A stretch of DNA of 64,000 nt, from positions 27,651,650 through 27,715,649 of the forward strand of contig NC_079887.1 of NCBI RefSeq assembly GCF_029227915.1, written 5' to 3'. Shown here piece after piece: positions 36,601 through 50,273 of the stretch. Positions within the stretch are counted from its first letter, which is position 1; each line of letters starts with the position of its first letter. This stretch comes from Hydractinia symbiolongicarpus (Eukaryota > Cnidaria > Hydrozoa > Anthoathecata > Hydractiniidae). The position numbers and the translations under genes were made by a program. Below the pieces are notes generated by a model. The model saw nothing but the letters and a program-made list of their open reading frames with translations, was not told the origin of the DNA and did not search any database.

Positions 36601-38298
36601 GATTTTTTAAATTATTATTTCACCACTAAAACGCATGAGACTTGTAGTTTTCAAGAATGTTTTCATTTTTGATGAGACGCTGAATAAAAGCAGTTTAATC
36701 GCCGGCAAACGAAAACCTGCGATTTCCCGTAAATCCCGGACTCGGCCCGTATAGTCAAAAGTATACAAAGAAAGTATCCAGGGAGTAAACTCATTTCCAG
36801 AACAATTTTTTAAATTATTTGTTCACCGCTGAAACGCATAAGACTTATAGTTTTCAAAAATGTTTTTATTCTTTATGAGACGCTTAATGAAAGAGGTTTA
36901 ATCGCCGGAAAACGAAAACCGCGATTTCCCGTAAATCCCGGGCTTGGCCCGTATAGTCGAATGTATACAAAGAAAGTACCCTGTGAGTAAACTCATTTCC
37001 ATAACGATTTTTTAAATTATTTTTTCACCACTAAAACGCATGAGACTTGTAGTTTTCAAAAATATTTTCATATTTGATGTGACGCTGAATAAAAGAAGTT
37101 TAATCGTCGGCAAACGAAAATCCGCGATTTCCCGTAAATCCCGGACTCGGCCCGTATATTCGAATGTATACAAAGAAAGTATCCAGGGAGTAAACTCATT
37201 TCCCAAACGATTTTTTAAATTTTTTTTTCACCACTAAAACACATGAGATTTGTTGTTTTCAAAAATGTTTTCATTTTTGATGAGACGCTTAATGAAAGAG
37301 GTTTAATTGCCGGAAAACGAAAACCCGCGATTTCCCGTAAATCCCGGACTCGGCCCGTATATTCGAATGTATACAAAGAAAGTATCCAGGGAGTAAACTC
37401 ATTTCCCAAACGATTTTTTAAATTTTTTTTTCACCACTAAAACACATGAGACTTGTTGTTTTCAAAAATGTTTTCATTGTTGATGAGACGCTTAATGAAA
37501 GAGGTTTAATCGCCGGAAAACGAAAACCCGCGATTTCCCGTAAACCCCGGCTTGGCCCGTATAGTCGAATGTATACAAAGAAAGTACCCTGTGAGTAAAC
37601 TCATTTCCAGAACGATTGTTTAAATTATTTTTTCACCACTAAACGCATGAGACTTGTAGTTTTCAAAAATATTTTCATATTTGATAAGACGCTGAATAAA
37701 AGAAGTTTAATCGCCGGCAAACGAAAACCCGCGATTTCCCGTAAATCCCGGGCTTGGCCCGTATAGTCAAAAGTATACAAAGAAAGTACCCAGGGAGTAA
37801 ACTCATTTCCCGAACGAAATTTTAAATTACTTTTTCACCACTAAAACGCATGAGACTTGTAGTTTTTAAAAATGTTTTCATTTTTCATGAGACGCTGAAT
37901 AAAAGCAGTTTAATCGCCGGCAAACGAAAACCCGCGATTTCCCGTAAATCCCGGGCTTGGCACGTATAGTCGAATGTATACAAAGAAAGTACCCTGTGAG
38001 TAAACTCATTTCCAGAACGATTTTTTAAATTATTTTTTCACCACTAAAACGCATAAGACTTGTAGTTTTTAAAAATGTTTTCATTTTTGATGAGACGCTG
38101 AATAAAAAAAGTTTAATCGCCGGCAAACGAAAACCCGCGATTGCCCCCGTAAATCCCGGGCTTGCCACGTATAGTCGAATGTATACAAAGAAAGTACCCT
38201 GTGAGTAAACTCATTTCCAGAACGATTTTTTAAATTATTTTTTCACCACTAAAACGCATGGGACTTGTAGTTTTCAAGAATGTTTTCATTTTTAATGA
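33634..38298 (+). repeat. 4665-bp tandem duplication (23 monomers), copy 1
   Basis: The segment repeats immediately at 38299-42963 in the same monomer order. It contains markers 'gtacactgtgag' (about 33733), 'ggcaaacaaaaatccgcg' (about 34272), 'atttcgcgtaaat', 'cttggcgcg', 'gattgcccccg' (about 35504), two 'gatgggacgctg' units, the m12/m13 marker pair near 36820, V, W, and a 'gataagacgctg' monomer. Only a handful of differences from copy 2 were spotted, e.g. 'caccgctaaaacg' versus 'caccactaaaacg' and 'aataagtgaag' versus 'aataaatgaag'. Confidence 0.9.
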
Positions 38299-41200
38299 CA
38301 CGCTGAATAAAAGCAGTTTAATCGCCGGCAAACGAAAACCCGCAATTTCCCGTAAATCCCGGGCTTGGCACGTATAGTCGAATGTATACAAAGAAAGTAC
38401 ACTGTGAGTAAACTCATTTCCAGAACGATTTTTTAAATTATTTTTTCACCACTAAAACGCATGAGACTTGTAGTTTTCAAGAATGTTTTCATTTTTAATG
38501 AGACGCTGAATAAAAGCAGTTTAATCGCCGGCAAACGAAAACCCGCGATTTCCCGTAAATCCCGGGCTTGGCACGTATAGTCGAATGTATACAAAGAAAG
38601 TACCCTGTGAGTAAACTCATTTCCAGAACGATTTTTTAAATTATTTTTTCACCACTAAAACGCATAAGACTTGTAGTTTTTAAAAATGTTTTCATTTTTG
38701 ATGAGACGCTGAATAAAAGAAGTTTAATCGCCGGCAAACGAAAACCCGCGATTTCCCGTAAATCCCGGCTTGGCCCGTATAGTCAAAAGTATACAAAGAA
38801 AGTACCCAGGGAGTAAACTCATTTCCCGAACGATTTTTTAAATTACTTTTTCACCACTAAAACGCATGAGACTTGTAGTTTTTAAAAATGCTTTCATTAT
38901 TGATGAGACGCTGAATAAAAGAAGTTTAATCGCCGGCAAACAAAAATCCGCGATTTCCCGTAAATCCCGGGCTTGGCCCGTATAGTCAAAAGTATACAAA
39001 AAAAGTACCCAGGGAGTAAACTCATTTCCCGAACGATTTTTTAAATTACTTTTTCACCACTAAAACGCATGAGACTTGTAGTTTTTAAAAATGTTTTTAT
39101 TTTTGATGAGACGCTGAATAAATGAAGTTTAATCGCCGGCAAACGAAAACCCGCGATTTCCCGTAAATCCCGGGCTTGGCACGTATAGTCGAATGTATAC
39201 AAAGAAAGTACCCTGTGAGTAAACTCATTTCCAGAACGATTTTTTAAATTATTTTTTCACCACTAAAACGCATAAGACTTGTAGTTTTTAAAAATGTTTT
39301 CATTTTTGATGAGACGCTGAATAAAAGAAGTTTAATCGCCGGCAAACGAAAACCCGCGATTTCGCGTAAATCCCGGCTTGGCCCGTATAGTCAAAAGTAT
39401 ACAAAGAAAGTACCCAGGGAGTAAACTCATTTCCCGAACGATTTTTTAAATTATTTTTTCACCACTAAAACGCATGAGACTTGTAGTTTTTAAAAATGTT
39501 TTCATTTTTAATGAGACGCTGAATAAAAGAAGTTTAATCGCCGGCAAACGAAAACCCGCGATTTCCCGTAAATCCCGGGCTTGGCGCGTATAGTCGAATG
39601 TATACAAAGAAAGTACCCTGTGAGTAAACTCATTTCCAGAACGATTTTTTAAATTATTTTTTCACCACTAAAACGCATAAGACTTGTAGTTTTTAAAAAT
39701 CTTTTCATTTTTGATGAGACGCTGAATAAAAGAAGTTTAATCGCCGGCAAACGAAATCCCGCGTTTTCCCGTAAATCCGGGGCTTGGCCCGTATAGTCGA
39801 ATGTATACAAAGAAGGTACCCAGGGAGTAAACTCATTTCCCAAACGATTTTTTAAATTTTTTTTTCTCCACTAAAACGCATGAGACTTGTAGTTTTCAAA
39901 AATGTTGTCATTTTTGATGAGACGCTTAATGAAAGAGGTTTAATCGCCGGAAAACGAAAACCCGCGATTTCCCGTAAATCCCGGGCTTGGCCCGTATAGT
40001 CGAATGTATACAAAGAAAGTACCCTGTGAGTAAACTCATTTCCCGAACGATTTTTTAAATTATTTTTTCACCACTAAACGCATGAGACTTGTAGTTTTCA
40101 AAAATATTTTCATATTTGATGAGACGCTGAATAAAAGAAGTTTAATCGCCGGCAAACGAAAACCCGCGATTGCCCCCGTAAATCCCGGGCTTGGCACGTA
40201 TAGTCGAATGTATACAAAGAAAGTACCCTGTGAGTAAACTCATTTCCAGAACGATTTTTTAAATTATTTTTTCACCACTAAAACGCATAAGACTTGTAGT
40301 TTTTAAAAATGTTTTCATTTTTGATGAGACGCTGAATAAAAGAAGTTTAATCGCCGGCAAACGAAAACCCGCGATTTCCCGTAAATCCCGGCTTGGCCCG
40401 TATAGTCAAAAGTATACAAAGAAAGTACCCAGGGAGTAAACTCATTTCCCGAACGATTTTTTAAATTACTTTTTCACCACTAAAACGCATGAGACTTGTA
40501 GTTTTTAAAAATGTTTTCATTTTTGATGGGACGCTGAATAAATGAAGTTTAATCGCCGGCAAACGAAAACCTGCGATTTCCCGTAAATCCTGGACTCGGC
40601 CCGTATAGTCAAAAGTATACAAAGAAAGTACCCAGGGAGTAAACTCATTTCCCAAACGATTTTTTAAATTATTATTTCACCACTAAAACCCATGAGACTT
40701 GTAGTTTTCAAGAATGTTTTCATTTTTGATGAGACGCTGAATAAAAGCAGTTTAATCGCCGGCAAACGAAAACCTGCGATTTCCCGTAAATCCCGGACTC
40801 GGCCCGTATAGTCAAAAGTATACAAAGAAAGTATCCAGGGAGTAAACTCATTTCCAGAACGATTTTTTAAATTATTTTTTCACCACTAAAACGCATAAGA
40901 CTTGTAGTTTTTAAAAATGTTTTCATTTTTGATGAGACGCTGAATAAAAGAAGTTTAATCGCCGGCAAACGAAAACCCGCGATTTCCCGTAAATCCCGGC
41001 TTGGCCCGTATAGTCAAAAGTATACAAAGAAAGTACCCAGGGAGTAAACTCATTTCCCGAACGATTTTTTAAATTACTTTTTCACCACTAAAACGCATGA
41101 GACTTGTAGTTTTTAAAAATGTTTTCATTTTTGATGGGACGCTGAATAAATGAAGTTTAATCGCCGGCAAACGAAAACCTGCGATTTCCCGTAAATCCTG

Positions 41201-42963
41201 GACTCGGCCCGTATAGTCAAAAGTATACAAAAAAAGTACCCAGGGAGTAAACTCATTTCTCAAACGATTTTTTAAATTATTATTTCACCACTAAAACGCA
41301 TGAGACTTGTAGTTTTCAAGAATGTTTTCATTTTTGATGAGACGCTGAATAAAAGCAGTTTAATCGCCGGCAAACGAAAACCTGCGATTTCCCGTAAATC
41401 CCGGACTCGGCCCGTATAGTCAAAAGTATACAAAGAAAGTATCCAGGGAGTAAACTCATTTCCAGAACAATTTTTTAAATTATTTGTTCACCGCTGAAAC
41501 GCATAAGACTTATAGTTTTCAAAAATGTTTTTATTTTTTATGAGACGCTTAATGAAAGAGGTTTAATCGCCGGAAAACGAAAACCGCGATTTCCCGTAAA
41601 TCCCGGGCTTGGCCCGTATAGTCGAATGTATACAAAGAAAGTACCCTGTGAGTAAACTCATTTCCATAACGATTTTTTAAATTATTTTTTCACCACTAAA
41701 ACGCATGAGACTTGTAGTTTTCAAAAATATTTTCATATTTGATGTGACGCTGAATAAAAGAAGTTTAATCGTCGGCAAACGAAAATCCGCGATTTCCCGT
41801 AAATCCCGGACTCGGCCCGTATATTCGAATGTATACAAAGAAAGTATCCAGGGAGTAAACTCATTTCCCAAACGATTTTTTAAATTTTTTTTTCACCACT
41901 AAAACACATGAGATTTGTTGTTTTCAAAAATGTTTTCATTTTTGATGAGACGCTTAATGAAAGAGGTTTAATTGCCGGAAAACGAAAACCCGCGATTTCC
42001 CGTAAATCCCGGACTCGGCCCGTATATTCGAATGTATACAAAGAAAGTATCCAGGGAGTAAACTCATTTCCCAAACGATTTTTTAAATTTTTTTTTCACC
42101 ACTAAAACACATTAGACTTGTTGTTTTCAAAAATGTTTTCATTGTTGATGAGACGCTTAATGAAAGAGGTTTAATCGCCGGAAAACGAAAACCCGCGATT
42201 TCCCGTAAACCCCGGCTTGGCCCGTATAGTCGAATGTATACAAAGAAAGTACCCTGTGAGTAAACTCATTTCCAGAACGATTGTTTAAATTATTTTTTCA
42301 CCACTAAACGCATGAGACTTGTAGTTTTCAAAAATATTTTCATATTTGATAAGACGCTGAATAAAAGAAGTTTAATCGCCGGCAAACGAAAACCCGCGAT
42401 TTCCCGTAAATCCCGGGCTTGGCCCGTATAGTCAAAAGTATACAAAGAAAGTACCCAGGGAGTAAACTCATTTCCCGAACGAAATTTTAAATTACTTTTT
42501 CACCACTAAAACGCATGAGACTTGTAGTTTTTAAAAATGTTTTCATTTTTCATGAGACGCTGAATAAAAGCAGTTTAATCGCCGGCAAACGAAAACCCGC
42601 GATTTCCCGTAAATCCCGGGCTTGGCACGTATAGTCGAATGTATACAAAGAAAGTACCCTGTGAGTAAACTCATTTCCAGAACGATTTTTTAAATTATTT
42701 TTTCACCACTAAAACGCATAAGACTTGTAGTTTTTAAAAATGTTTTCATTTTTGATGAGACGCTGAATAAAAAAAGTTTAATCGCCGGCAAACGAAAACC
42801 CGCGATTGCCCCCGTAAATCCCGGGCTTGCCACGTATAGTCGAATGTATACAAAGAAAGTACCCTGTGAGTAAACTCATTTCCAGAACGATTTTTTAAAT
42901 TATTTTTTCACCACTAAAACGCATGGGACTTGTAGTTTTCAAGAATGTTTTCATTTTTAATGA
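38299..42963 (+). repeat. 4665-bp tandem duplication (23 monomers), copy 2
   Basis: Offset exactly 4665 from copy 1. The junction lies in 38299-38327: to the left 'aatgacacgctg', to the right the 'cccgcaatttcc' continuation found at about 33675. Differences from copy 1 include 'caaaaaaagtacc' near 41229, 'attttttatgag' near 41535 for 'attctttatgag', and 'acacattagac' near 42107. Confidence 0.9.
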
Positions 42964-43704
42964 CACGCTGAATAAAAGCAGTTTAATCGCCGACAAACGA
43001 AAACCCGCGATTTCCCGTAAATCCCGGGCTTGGCACGTATAGTCGAATGTATACAAAGAAAGTACCCTGTGAGTAAACTCATTTCCAGAACGATTTTTTA
43101 AATTATTTTTTCACCACTAAAACGCATAAGACTTGTAGTTTTTAAAAATGTTTTCATTTTTGATGAGACGCTGAATAAAAGAAGTTTAATCGCCGGCAAA
43201 CGAAAACCTGCGATTTCCCGTAAATCCCGGCTTGGCCCGTATAGTCAAAAGTATACAAAGAAAGTACCCAGGGAGTAAACTCATTTCCCGAACGATTTTT
43301 TAAATTACTTTTTCACCACTAAAACGCATGAGACTTGTAGTTTTTAAAAATGTTTTCATTTTTGATGGGACGCTGAATAAATGAAGTTTAATCACCGGCA
43401 AACGAAAACCTGCGATTTCCCGTAAATCCTGGACTCGGCCCGTATAGTCAAAAGTATACAAAGAAAGTACCCAGGGAGTAAACTCATTTCCCAAACGATT
43501 TTTTAAATTATTATTTCACCACTAAAACCCATGAGACTTGTAGTTTTCAAGAATGTTTTCATTTTTGATGAGACGCTGAATAAAAGCAGTTTAATCGCCG
43601 GCAAACGAAAACCTGCGATTTCCCGTAAATCCCGGACTCGGCCCGTATAGTCAAAAGTATACAAAGAAAGTATCCAGGGAGTAAACTCATTTCCAGAACG
43701 ATTT
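42284..43704 (+). repeat. 7-monomer tandem duplication, copy 1 (1421 bp)
   Basis: Runs from the tail of the 'gattgtttaaatt' monomer through 'gataagacgctg', 'catgagacgctg', R with 'gattgcccccg' and 'cttgccacg', the 'gcatgggac' monomer, 'gccgacaaacg', 'gatgggacgctg' and a P-like unit. It overlaps the end of the 4665-bp copy 2 because it formed on that template. It differs from copy 2 by one base deletion and one substitution that I could see. Confidence 0.87.
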
Positions 43705-45124
43705 TTTAAATTATTTTTTCACCACTAAACGCATGAGACTTGTAGTTTTCAAAAATATTTTCATATTTGATAAGACGCTGAATAAAAGAAGTTTAATCGC
43801 CGGCAAACGAAAACCCGCGATTTCCCGTAAATCCCGGGCTTGGCCCGTATAGTCAAAAGTATACAAAGAAAGTACCCAGGGAGTAAACTCATTTCCCGAA
43901 CGAAATTTTAAATTACTTTTTCACCACTAAAACGCATGAGACTTGTAGTTTTTAAAAATGTTTTCATTTTTCATGAGACGCTGAATAAAAGCAGTTTAAT
44001 CGCCGGCAAACGAAAACCCGCGATTTCCCGTAAATCCCGGGCTTGGCACGTATAGTCGAATGTATACAAAGAAAGTACCCTGTGAGTAAACTCATTTCCA
44101 GAACGATTTTTTAAATTATTTTTTCACCACTAAACGCATAAGACTTGTAGTTTTTAAAAATGTTTTCATTTTTGATGAGACGCTGAATAAAAAAAGTTTA
44201 ATCGCCGGCAAACGAAAACCCGCGATTGCCCCCGTAAATCCCGGGCTTGCCACGTATAGTCGAATGTATACAAAGAAAGTACCCTGTGAGTAAACTCATT
44301 TCCAGAACGATTTTTTAAATTATTTTTTCACCACTAAAACGCATGGGACTTGTAGTTTTCAAGAATGTTTTCATTTTTAATGACACGCTGAATAAAAGCA
44401 GTTTAATCGCCGACAAACGAAAACCCGCGATTTCCCGTAAATCCCGGGCTTGGCACGTATAGTCGAATGTATACAAAGAAAGTACCCTGTGAGTAAACTC
44501 ATTTCCAGAACGATTTTTTAAATTATTTTTTCACCACTAAAACGCATAAGACTTGTAGTTTTTAAAAATGTTTTCATTTTTGATGAGACGCTGAATAAAA
44601 GAAGTTTAATCGCCGGCAAACGAAAACCTGCGATTTCCCGTAAATCCCGGCTTGGCCCGTATAGTCAAAAGTATACAAAGAAAGTACCCAGGGAGTAAAC
44701 TCATTTCCCGAACGATTTTTTAAATTACTTTTTCACCACTAAAACGCATGAGACTTGTAGTTTTTAAAAATGTTTTCATTTTTGATGGGACGCTGAATAA
44801 ATGAAGTTTAATCGCCGGCAAACGAAAACCTGCGATTTCCCGTAAATCCTGGACTCGGCCCGTATAGTCAAAAGTATACAAAGAAAGTACCCAGGGAGTA
44901 AACTCATTTCCCAAACGATTTTTTAAATTATTATTTCACCACTAAAACCCATGAGACTTGTAGTTTTCAAGAATGTTTTCATTTTTGATGAGACGCTGAA
45001 TAAAAGCAGTTTAATCGCCGGCAAACGAAAACCTGCGATTTCCCGTAAATCCCGGACTCGGCCCGTATAGTCAAAAGTATACAAAGAAAGTATCCAGGGA
45101 GTAAACTCATTTCCAGAACGATTT
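43705..45124 (+). repeat. 7-monomer tandem duplication, copy 2 (1420 bp)
   Basis: The junction lies in 43705-43724, within the 'tttaaattattttttcacca' tract, where a P-like monomer body is joined to the 'ctaaacgcatgag' tail that precedes 'gataagacgctg'. Differences from copy 1: 'taaacgcataag' near 44131 (one A lost) and 'aatcgccggc' near 44814 where copy 1 has 'aatcaccggc'. Confidence 0.87.
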
Positions 45125-46005
45125 TTTAAATTATTTTTTCACCATTAAAACGCATAAGACTTGTAGTTTTTAAAAATGTTTTCATTTTTGATGAGACGCT
45201 GAATAAAAGAAGTTTAATCGCCGGCAAACGAAAACCTGCGATTTCCCGTAAATCCCGGCTTGGCCCGTATAGTCAAAAGTATACAAAGAAAGTACCCAGG
45301 GAGTAAACTCATTTCCCGAACGATTTTTTAAATTACTTTTTCACCACTAAAACGCATGAGACTTGTAGTTTTTAAAAATGTTTTCATTTTTGATGGGACG
45401 CTGAATAAATGAAGTTTAATCGCCGGCAAACGAAAACCTGCGATTTCCCGTAAATCCTGGACTCGGCCCGTATAGTCAAAAGTATACAAAGAAAGTACCC
45501 AGGGAGTAAACTCATTTCCCAAACGATTTTTTAAATTATTATTTCACCACTAAAACGCATGAGACTTGTAGTTTTCAAGAATGTTTTCATTTTTGATGAG
45601 ACGCTGAATAAAAGCAGTTTAATCGCCGGCAAACGAAAACCTGCGATTTCCCGTAAATCCCGGACTCGGCCCGTATAGTCAAAAGTATACAAAGAAAGTA
45701 TCCAGGGAGTAAACTCATTTCCAGAACAATTTTTTAAATTATTTGTTCACCGCTGAAACGCATAAGACTTATAGTTTTCAAAAATGTTTTTATTTTTGAT
45801 GAGACGCTTAATGAAAGAGTTTTAATCGCCGGAAAACGAAAACCGCGATTTCCCGTAAATCCCGGGCTTGGCCCGTATAGTCGAATGTATACAAAGAAAG
45901 TACCCTGTGAGTAAACTCATTTCCATAACGATTTTTTAAATTATTTTTTCACCACTAAAACGCATGAGACTTGTAGTTTTCAAAAATATTTTCATATTTG
46001 ATGTG
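45125..46005 (+). repeat. Third copy of the 4665-bp unit's central part
   Basis: Follows 40866-41746 at offset 4259: a 'ccggcttgg' monomer, 'gatgggacgctg', P-like, the 'tttgttcaccgctgaaacg' marker, m13 (here with 'gaaagagttttaatcgcc') and the monomer with 'ccataacgatt'. It leads into V at 46006, as copies 1 and 2 lead into V at 37082 and 41747. Confidence 0.85.
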
Positions 46006-48397
46006 ACGCTGAATAAAAGAAGTTTAATCGTCGGCAAACGAAAATCCGCGATTTCCCGTAAATCCCGGACTCGGCCCGTATATTCGAATGTATACAAAGA
46101 AAGTATCCAGGGAGTAAACTCATTTCCCAAACGATTTTTTAAATTTTTTTTTCACCACTAAAACACATGAGACTTGTTGTTTTCAAAAATGTTTTCATTT
46201 TTGATGAGACGCTTAATGAAAGAGGTTTAATTGCCGGAAAACGAAAACCCGCGATTTCCCGTAAATCCCGGACTCGGCCCGTATATTCGAATGTATACAA
46301 AGAAAGTATCCAGGGAGTAAACTCATTTCCCAAACGATTTTTTAAATTTTTTTTTCACCACTAAAACACATGAGACTTGTTGTTTTCAAAAATGTTTTCA
46401 TTGTTGATGAGACGCTTAATGAAAGAGGTTTAATCGCCGGAAAACGAAAACCCGCGATTTCCCGTAAACCCCGGCTTGGCCCGTATAGTCGAATGTATAC
46501 AAAGAAAGTACCCTGTGAGTAAACTCATTTCCAGAACGATTGTTTAAATTATTTTTTCACCACTAAACGCATGAGACTTGTAGTTTTCAAAAATATTTTC
46601 ATATTTGAAAAGACGCTGAATAAAAGAAGTTTAATCGCCGGAAAACGAAAACCCGCGATTTCCCGTAAATCCCGGGCTTGGCCCGTATAGTCAAAAGTAT
46701 ACAAAGAAAGTACCCAGGGAGTAAACTCATTTCCTGAACGAAATTTTAAATTACTTTTTCACCACTAAAACGCATGAGACTTGTAGTTTTTAAAAATGTT
46801 TTCATTTTTCATGAGACGCTGAATAAAAGCAGTTTAATCGCCGGCAAACGAAAACCCGCGATTTCCCGTAAATCCCGGGCTTGGCACGTATAGTCGAATG
46901 TATACAAAGAAAGTACCCAGGGAGTAAACTCATTTCCCAAACGATTTTTTAAATTTTTTTTTCACCACTAAAACACATGAGACTTGTTGTTTTCAAAAAT
47001 GTTTTCATTTTTGATGAGACGCTTAATGAAAGAGGTTTAATCGCCGGCAAACAAAAACCCGCGATTTCCCGTAAATCCCGGGCTTGGCCCGAATAGTCAA
47101 AAGTATACAAAGAAAGTACCCAGGGAGTAAACTCATTTCCCGAACGAAATTTTAAATTACTTTTTCACCACTAAAACGCATGAGACTTGTAGTTTTTAAA
47201 AATGTTTTCATTTTTCATGAGACGCTGAATAAAAGCAGTTTAGTCGCCGGCAAACGAAAACCCGCAATTTCCCGTAAATCCCGGGCTTGGCACGTATAGT
47301 CGAATGTATACAAAGAAAGTACCCTGTGAGTAAACTCATTTCCAGAACGATTTTTTAAATTATTTTTTCACCACTAAAACGCATAAGACTTGTAGTTTTT
47401 AAAAATGTTTTCATTTTTGATGAGACGCTGAATAAAAGAAGTTTAATCGCTGGCAAACGAAAACCCGCGATTTCCCGTAAATCCCGGCTTGGCCCGTATA
47501 GTCAAAAGTATACAAAGAAAGTACCCGGGGAGTAAACTCATTTCCCAAACGACTTTTTAAATTATTATTTCACCACTAAAACGCATGAGACTTGTAGTTT
47601 TCAAAAATGTTTTCATTTTTGATGAAACGCTGAATAAAAGAAGTTTAATCGCCGGCAAACGAAAACCTGCGATTTCCCGTAAATCCCGGACTCGGCCCGT
47701 AAAGTCAAAAGTATACAAAGAAAGTACCCAGGGAGTAAACTCATTTCTTAAACGATTTTTTAAATTATTATTTCACCACTAAAACGCATGAGACATGTAG
47801 TTTTTAAAAATGTTTTCATTTTTGATGAGACGCTGAATAAAAGAAGTTTAATCGCCGGCAAACGAAAACCCGCGATTTCCCGTAAATCCCGGCTTGGCCC
47901 GTACAGTCAAAAGTATACAAAGAAAGTACCCAGGGAGTAAACTCATTTCCCGAACGATTTTTTAAATAATTTTTTCACCACTAAAACGCATGAGACTTGT
48001 AGTTTTCAAAAATGTTTTCATTTTTAATGAGACACTGAATAAAAGCAGTTTAATCGCCGGCAAACGAAAACCCGCGATTTTCCGTAAATCCCGGGCTTGG
48101 CACGTATAGTCGAATGTATACAAAGAAAGTACCCTGTGAGTAAACTCATTTCCAGAACGATTTTTTAAATTATTTTTTCACCACTAAAACGCATAAGACT
48201 TGTAGTTTTTAAAAATGTTTTCATTTTTGATGAGGCGCTGAATAAAAGAAGTTTAATCGCCGGCAAACCAAAACCCGCGATTTCCCGTAAATCCCGGCTT
48301 GGCCCGTATAGTCAAAAGTATACAAAGAAAGTACCCAGGGAGTAAACTCATTTCCCGAACGATTATTTAAATTATTTTTTCACCACTAGAGCGCATG
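46006..48397 (+). repeat. Head of ~16-kb super-unit, copy 2
   Basis: V, W and following monomers match 30188 onward at offset 15818. An extra two monomers near 46900-47300 (a hybrid W with 'aaacaaaaaccc' at 47019, and P) raise the offset to 16223, where 'ggcccgaatagtc' (47087), 'aatcgctggc' (47444) and 'agacatgtag' (about 47790) recur. Loss of one of two 'gacactgaataaaag' monomers then restores about 15816. Confidence 0.82.
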
Positions 48398-50070
48398 AGA
48401 CTTGTAGTTTTTAAAAATGTTTTCATTTTTGATGAGACGCTGAATAAAAGAAGTTTAATCGCCGGCAAACGAAAATCCGCGATTTCCCGTAAATCCCGGG
48501 CTTGGCCCGTATAGTCAAAAGTATACAAAGAAAGTACCCAGGGAGTAAACTCATTTCCCGTACGATTTTTTAAATTACTATTTCACCACTAAAACGCATG
48601 AGACTTGTAGTTTTTAAAAATCTTTTCATTTTTGATGAGACGCTGAATAAATGAAGTTTAATCGCCGGCAAACGAAAACCTGCGATTTCCCGTAAATCCT
48701 GGACTCGGCCCGTATAGTCAAAAGTATACAAAGAAAGTACCCAGGGAGTAAACTCGTTTCCCAAACGACTTTTTAAATTATTGTTTCACCACTAAAACGC
48801 ATGAGACTTGTAGTTTTCAAGAATGTTTTCATTTTTAATGAGACGCTGAATAAAAGCAGTTTAATCGCCGGCAAACGAAAACCCGCGATTTCCCGTAAAT
48901 TCCGGGCTTGGCACGTATAGTCGAATGTATACAAAGAAAGTACCCTGTGAGTAAACTCATTTCCAGAACGATTTTTTAAATTATTTTTTCACCACTAAAA
49001 CGCATAAGACTTGTAGTTTTTAAAAATGTTTTCATTTTTGATGAGACGCTGAATAAAAGAAGTTTAATCGCCGGCAAACGAAATCCCGCGTTTTCCCGTA
49101 AATCCCGGGCTTGGCACGTATAGTCGAATGTATACAAAGAAAGTACCCAGGGAGTAAACTCATTTCCCGAATGATTTTTTAAATTTTTTTTTCGCCACTA
49201 AAACGCATGAGACTTGTAGTTTTCAAAAATGTTTTCATTTTTGAAGAGACGCTTAATGAAAGAGGTTTAATCGCCGGAAAACGAAAACCCGCGATTTCCC
49301 GTAAATCCCGGGCTTGGCCCGTATAGACGAATGTATACAAAGAAAGTACCCTGTGAGTAAACTCATTTCCAGAACGATTTTTTAAATTATTTTTTCACCA
49401 CTAAACGCATGAGACTTGTAGTTTTCAAAAATATTTTCATATTTGATGAGACGCTGAATAAAAGAAGTTTAATCGCCGGCAAACGAAAACCCGCGATTTC
49501 CCGTAAATCCCGGGCTTGGCCCGTATAGTCAAAAGTATACAAAGAAAGTCCCCGGGGAGTAAACTCATTTCCCGAACGAAATTTTAAATTACTTTTTCAC
49601 CACTAAAACGCATGAGACTTGTAGTTTTTTAAAATGTTTTCATTTTTCATGAGACGCTGAATAAAAGCAGTTTAATCGCCGGCAAACGAAAACCCGCAAT
49701 TTCCCGTAAATCCCGGGCTTGGCACGTATAGTCGAATGTATACAAAGAAAGTACCCTGTGAGTAAACTCATTTCCAGAACGATTTTTTAAATTATTTTTT
49801 CACCACTAAAACGCATAAGACTTGTAGTTTTTAAAAATGTTTTCATTTTTGATGAGACGCTGAATAAAAAAAGTTTAATCGCCGGCAAACGAAAACCCGC
49901 GATTTCCCGTAAATCCCGGCTTGGCCCGTATAGTCAAAAGTATACAAAGAAAGTACCCAGGGAGTAAACTCATTTCCCGAACGATTTTTTAAATTATTTT
50001 TTCACCACTAAAACGCATGAGACTTGTAGTTTTTAAAAATGCTTTCATTATTGATGAGACGCTGAATAAA
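48398..50070 (+). repeat. Segment repeated at 51640 (offset 3242), copy 1
   Basis: Carries 'ccgtacgatt', 'aaactcgtttcccaaacgac', 'aattccgggcttggcacg', 'gaaatcccgcgtttt', 'tttgaagagacgctt', 'gtatagacgaatg' and 'aagtccccggggag'. All of these recur 3242 bp downstream. Differences include 'aattactatttc' versus 'aattacttttt' and 'aataaaaaaag' versus 'aataaaagaag'. Confidence 0.85.
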
Positions 50071-50273
50071 AGAAGTTTAATCGCCGGCAAACAAAAATCC
50101 GCGATTTCCCGTAAATCCCGGGCTTGGCCCGTATAGTCAAAAGTATACAAAAAAAGTACCCAGGGAGTAAACTCATTTCCCGAACGATTTTTTAAATTAC
50201 TTTTTCACCACTAAAACGCATGAGACTTGTAGTTTTAAAAATGTTTTCATTTTTGATGAGACGCTGAATAAAT
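49059..50273 (+). repeat. 1215-bp six-monomer tandem duplication, copy 1
   Basis: Six monomers: the 'gaaatcccgcgtttt' unit, 'tttgaagagacgctt', an a2-like unit with 'aagtccccggggag', P ('ttttttaaaatg' at its left), R, and the 'gctttcattattgatg' unit with 'acaaaaatccgcg', followed by the start of an 'aaatgaag' monomer. I compared it line by line with 50274-51488 and found no difference. Confidence 0.92.
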
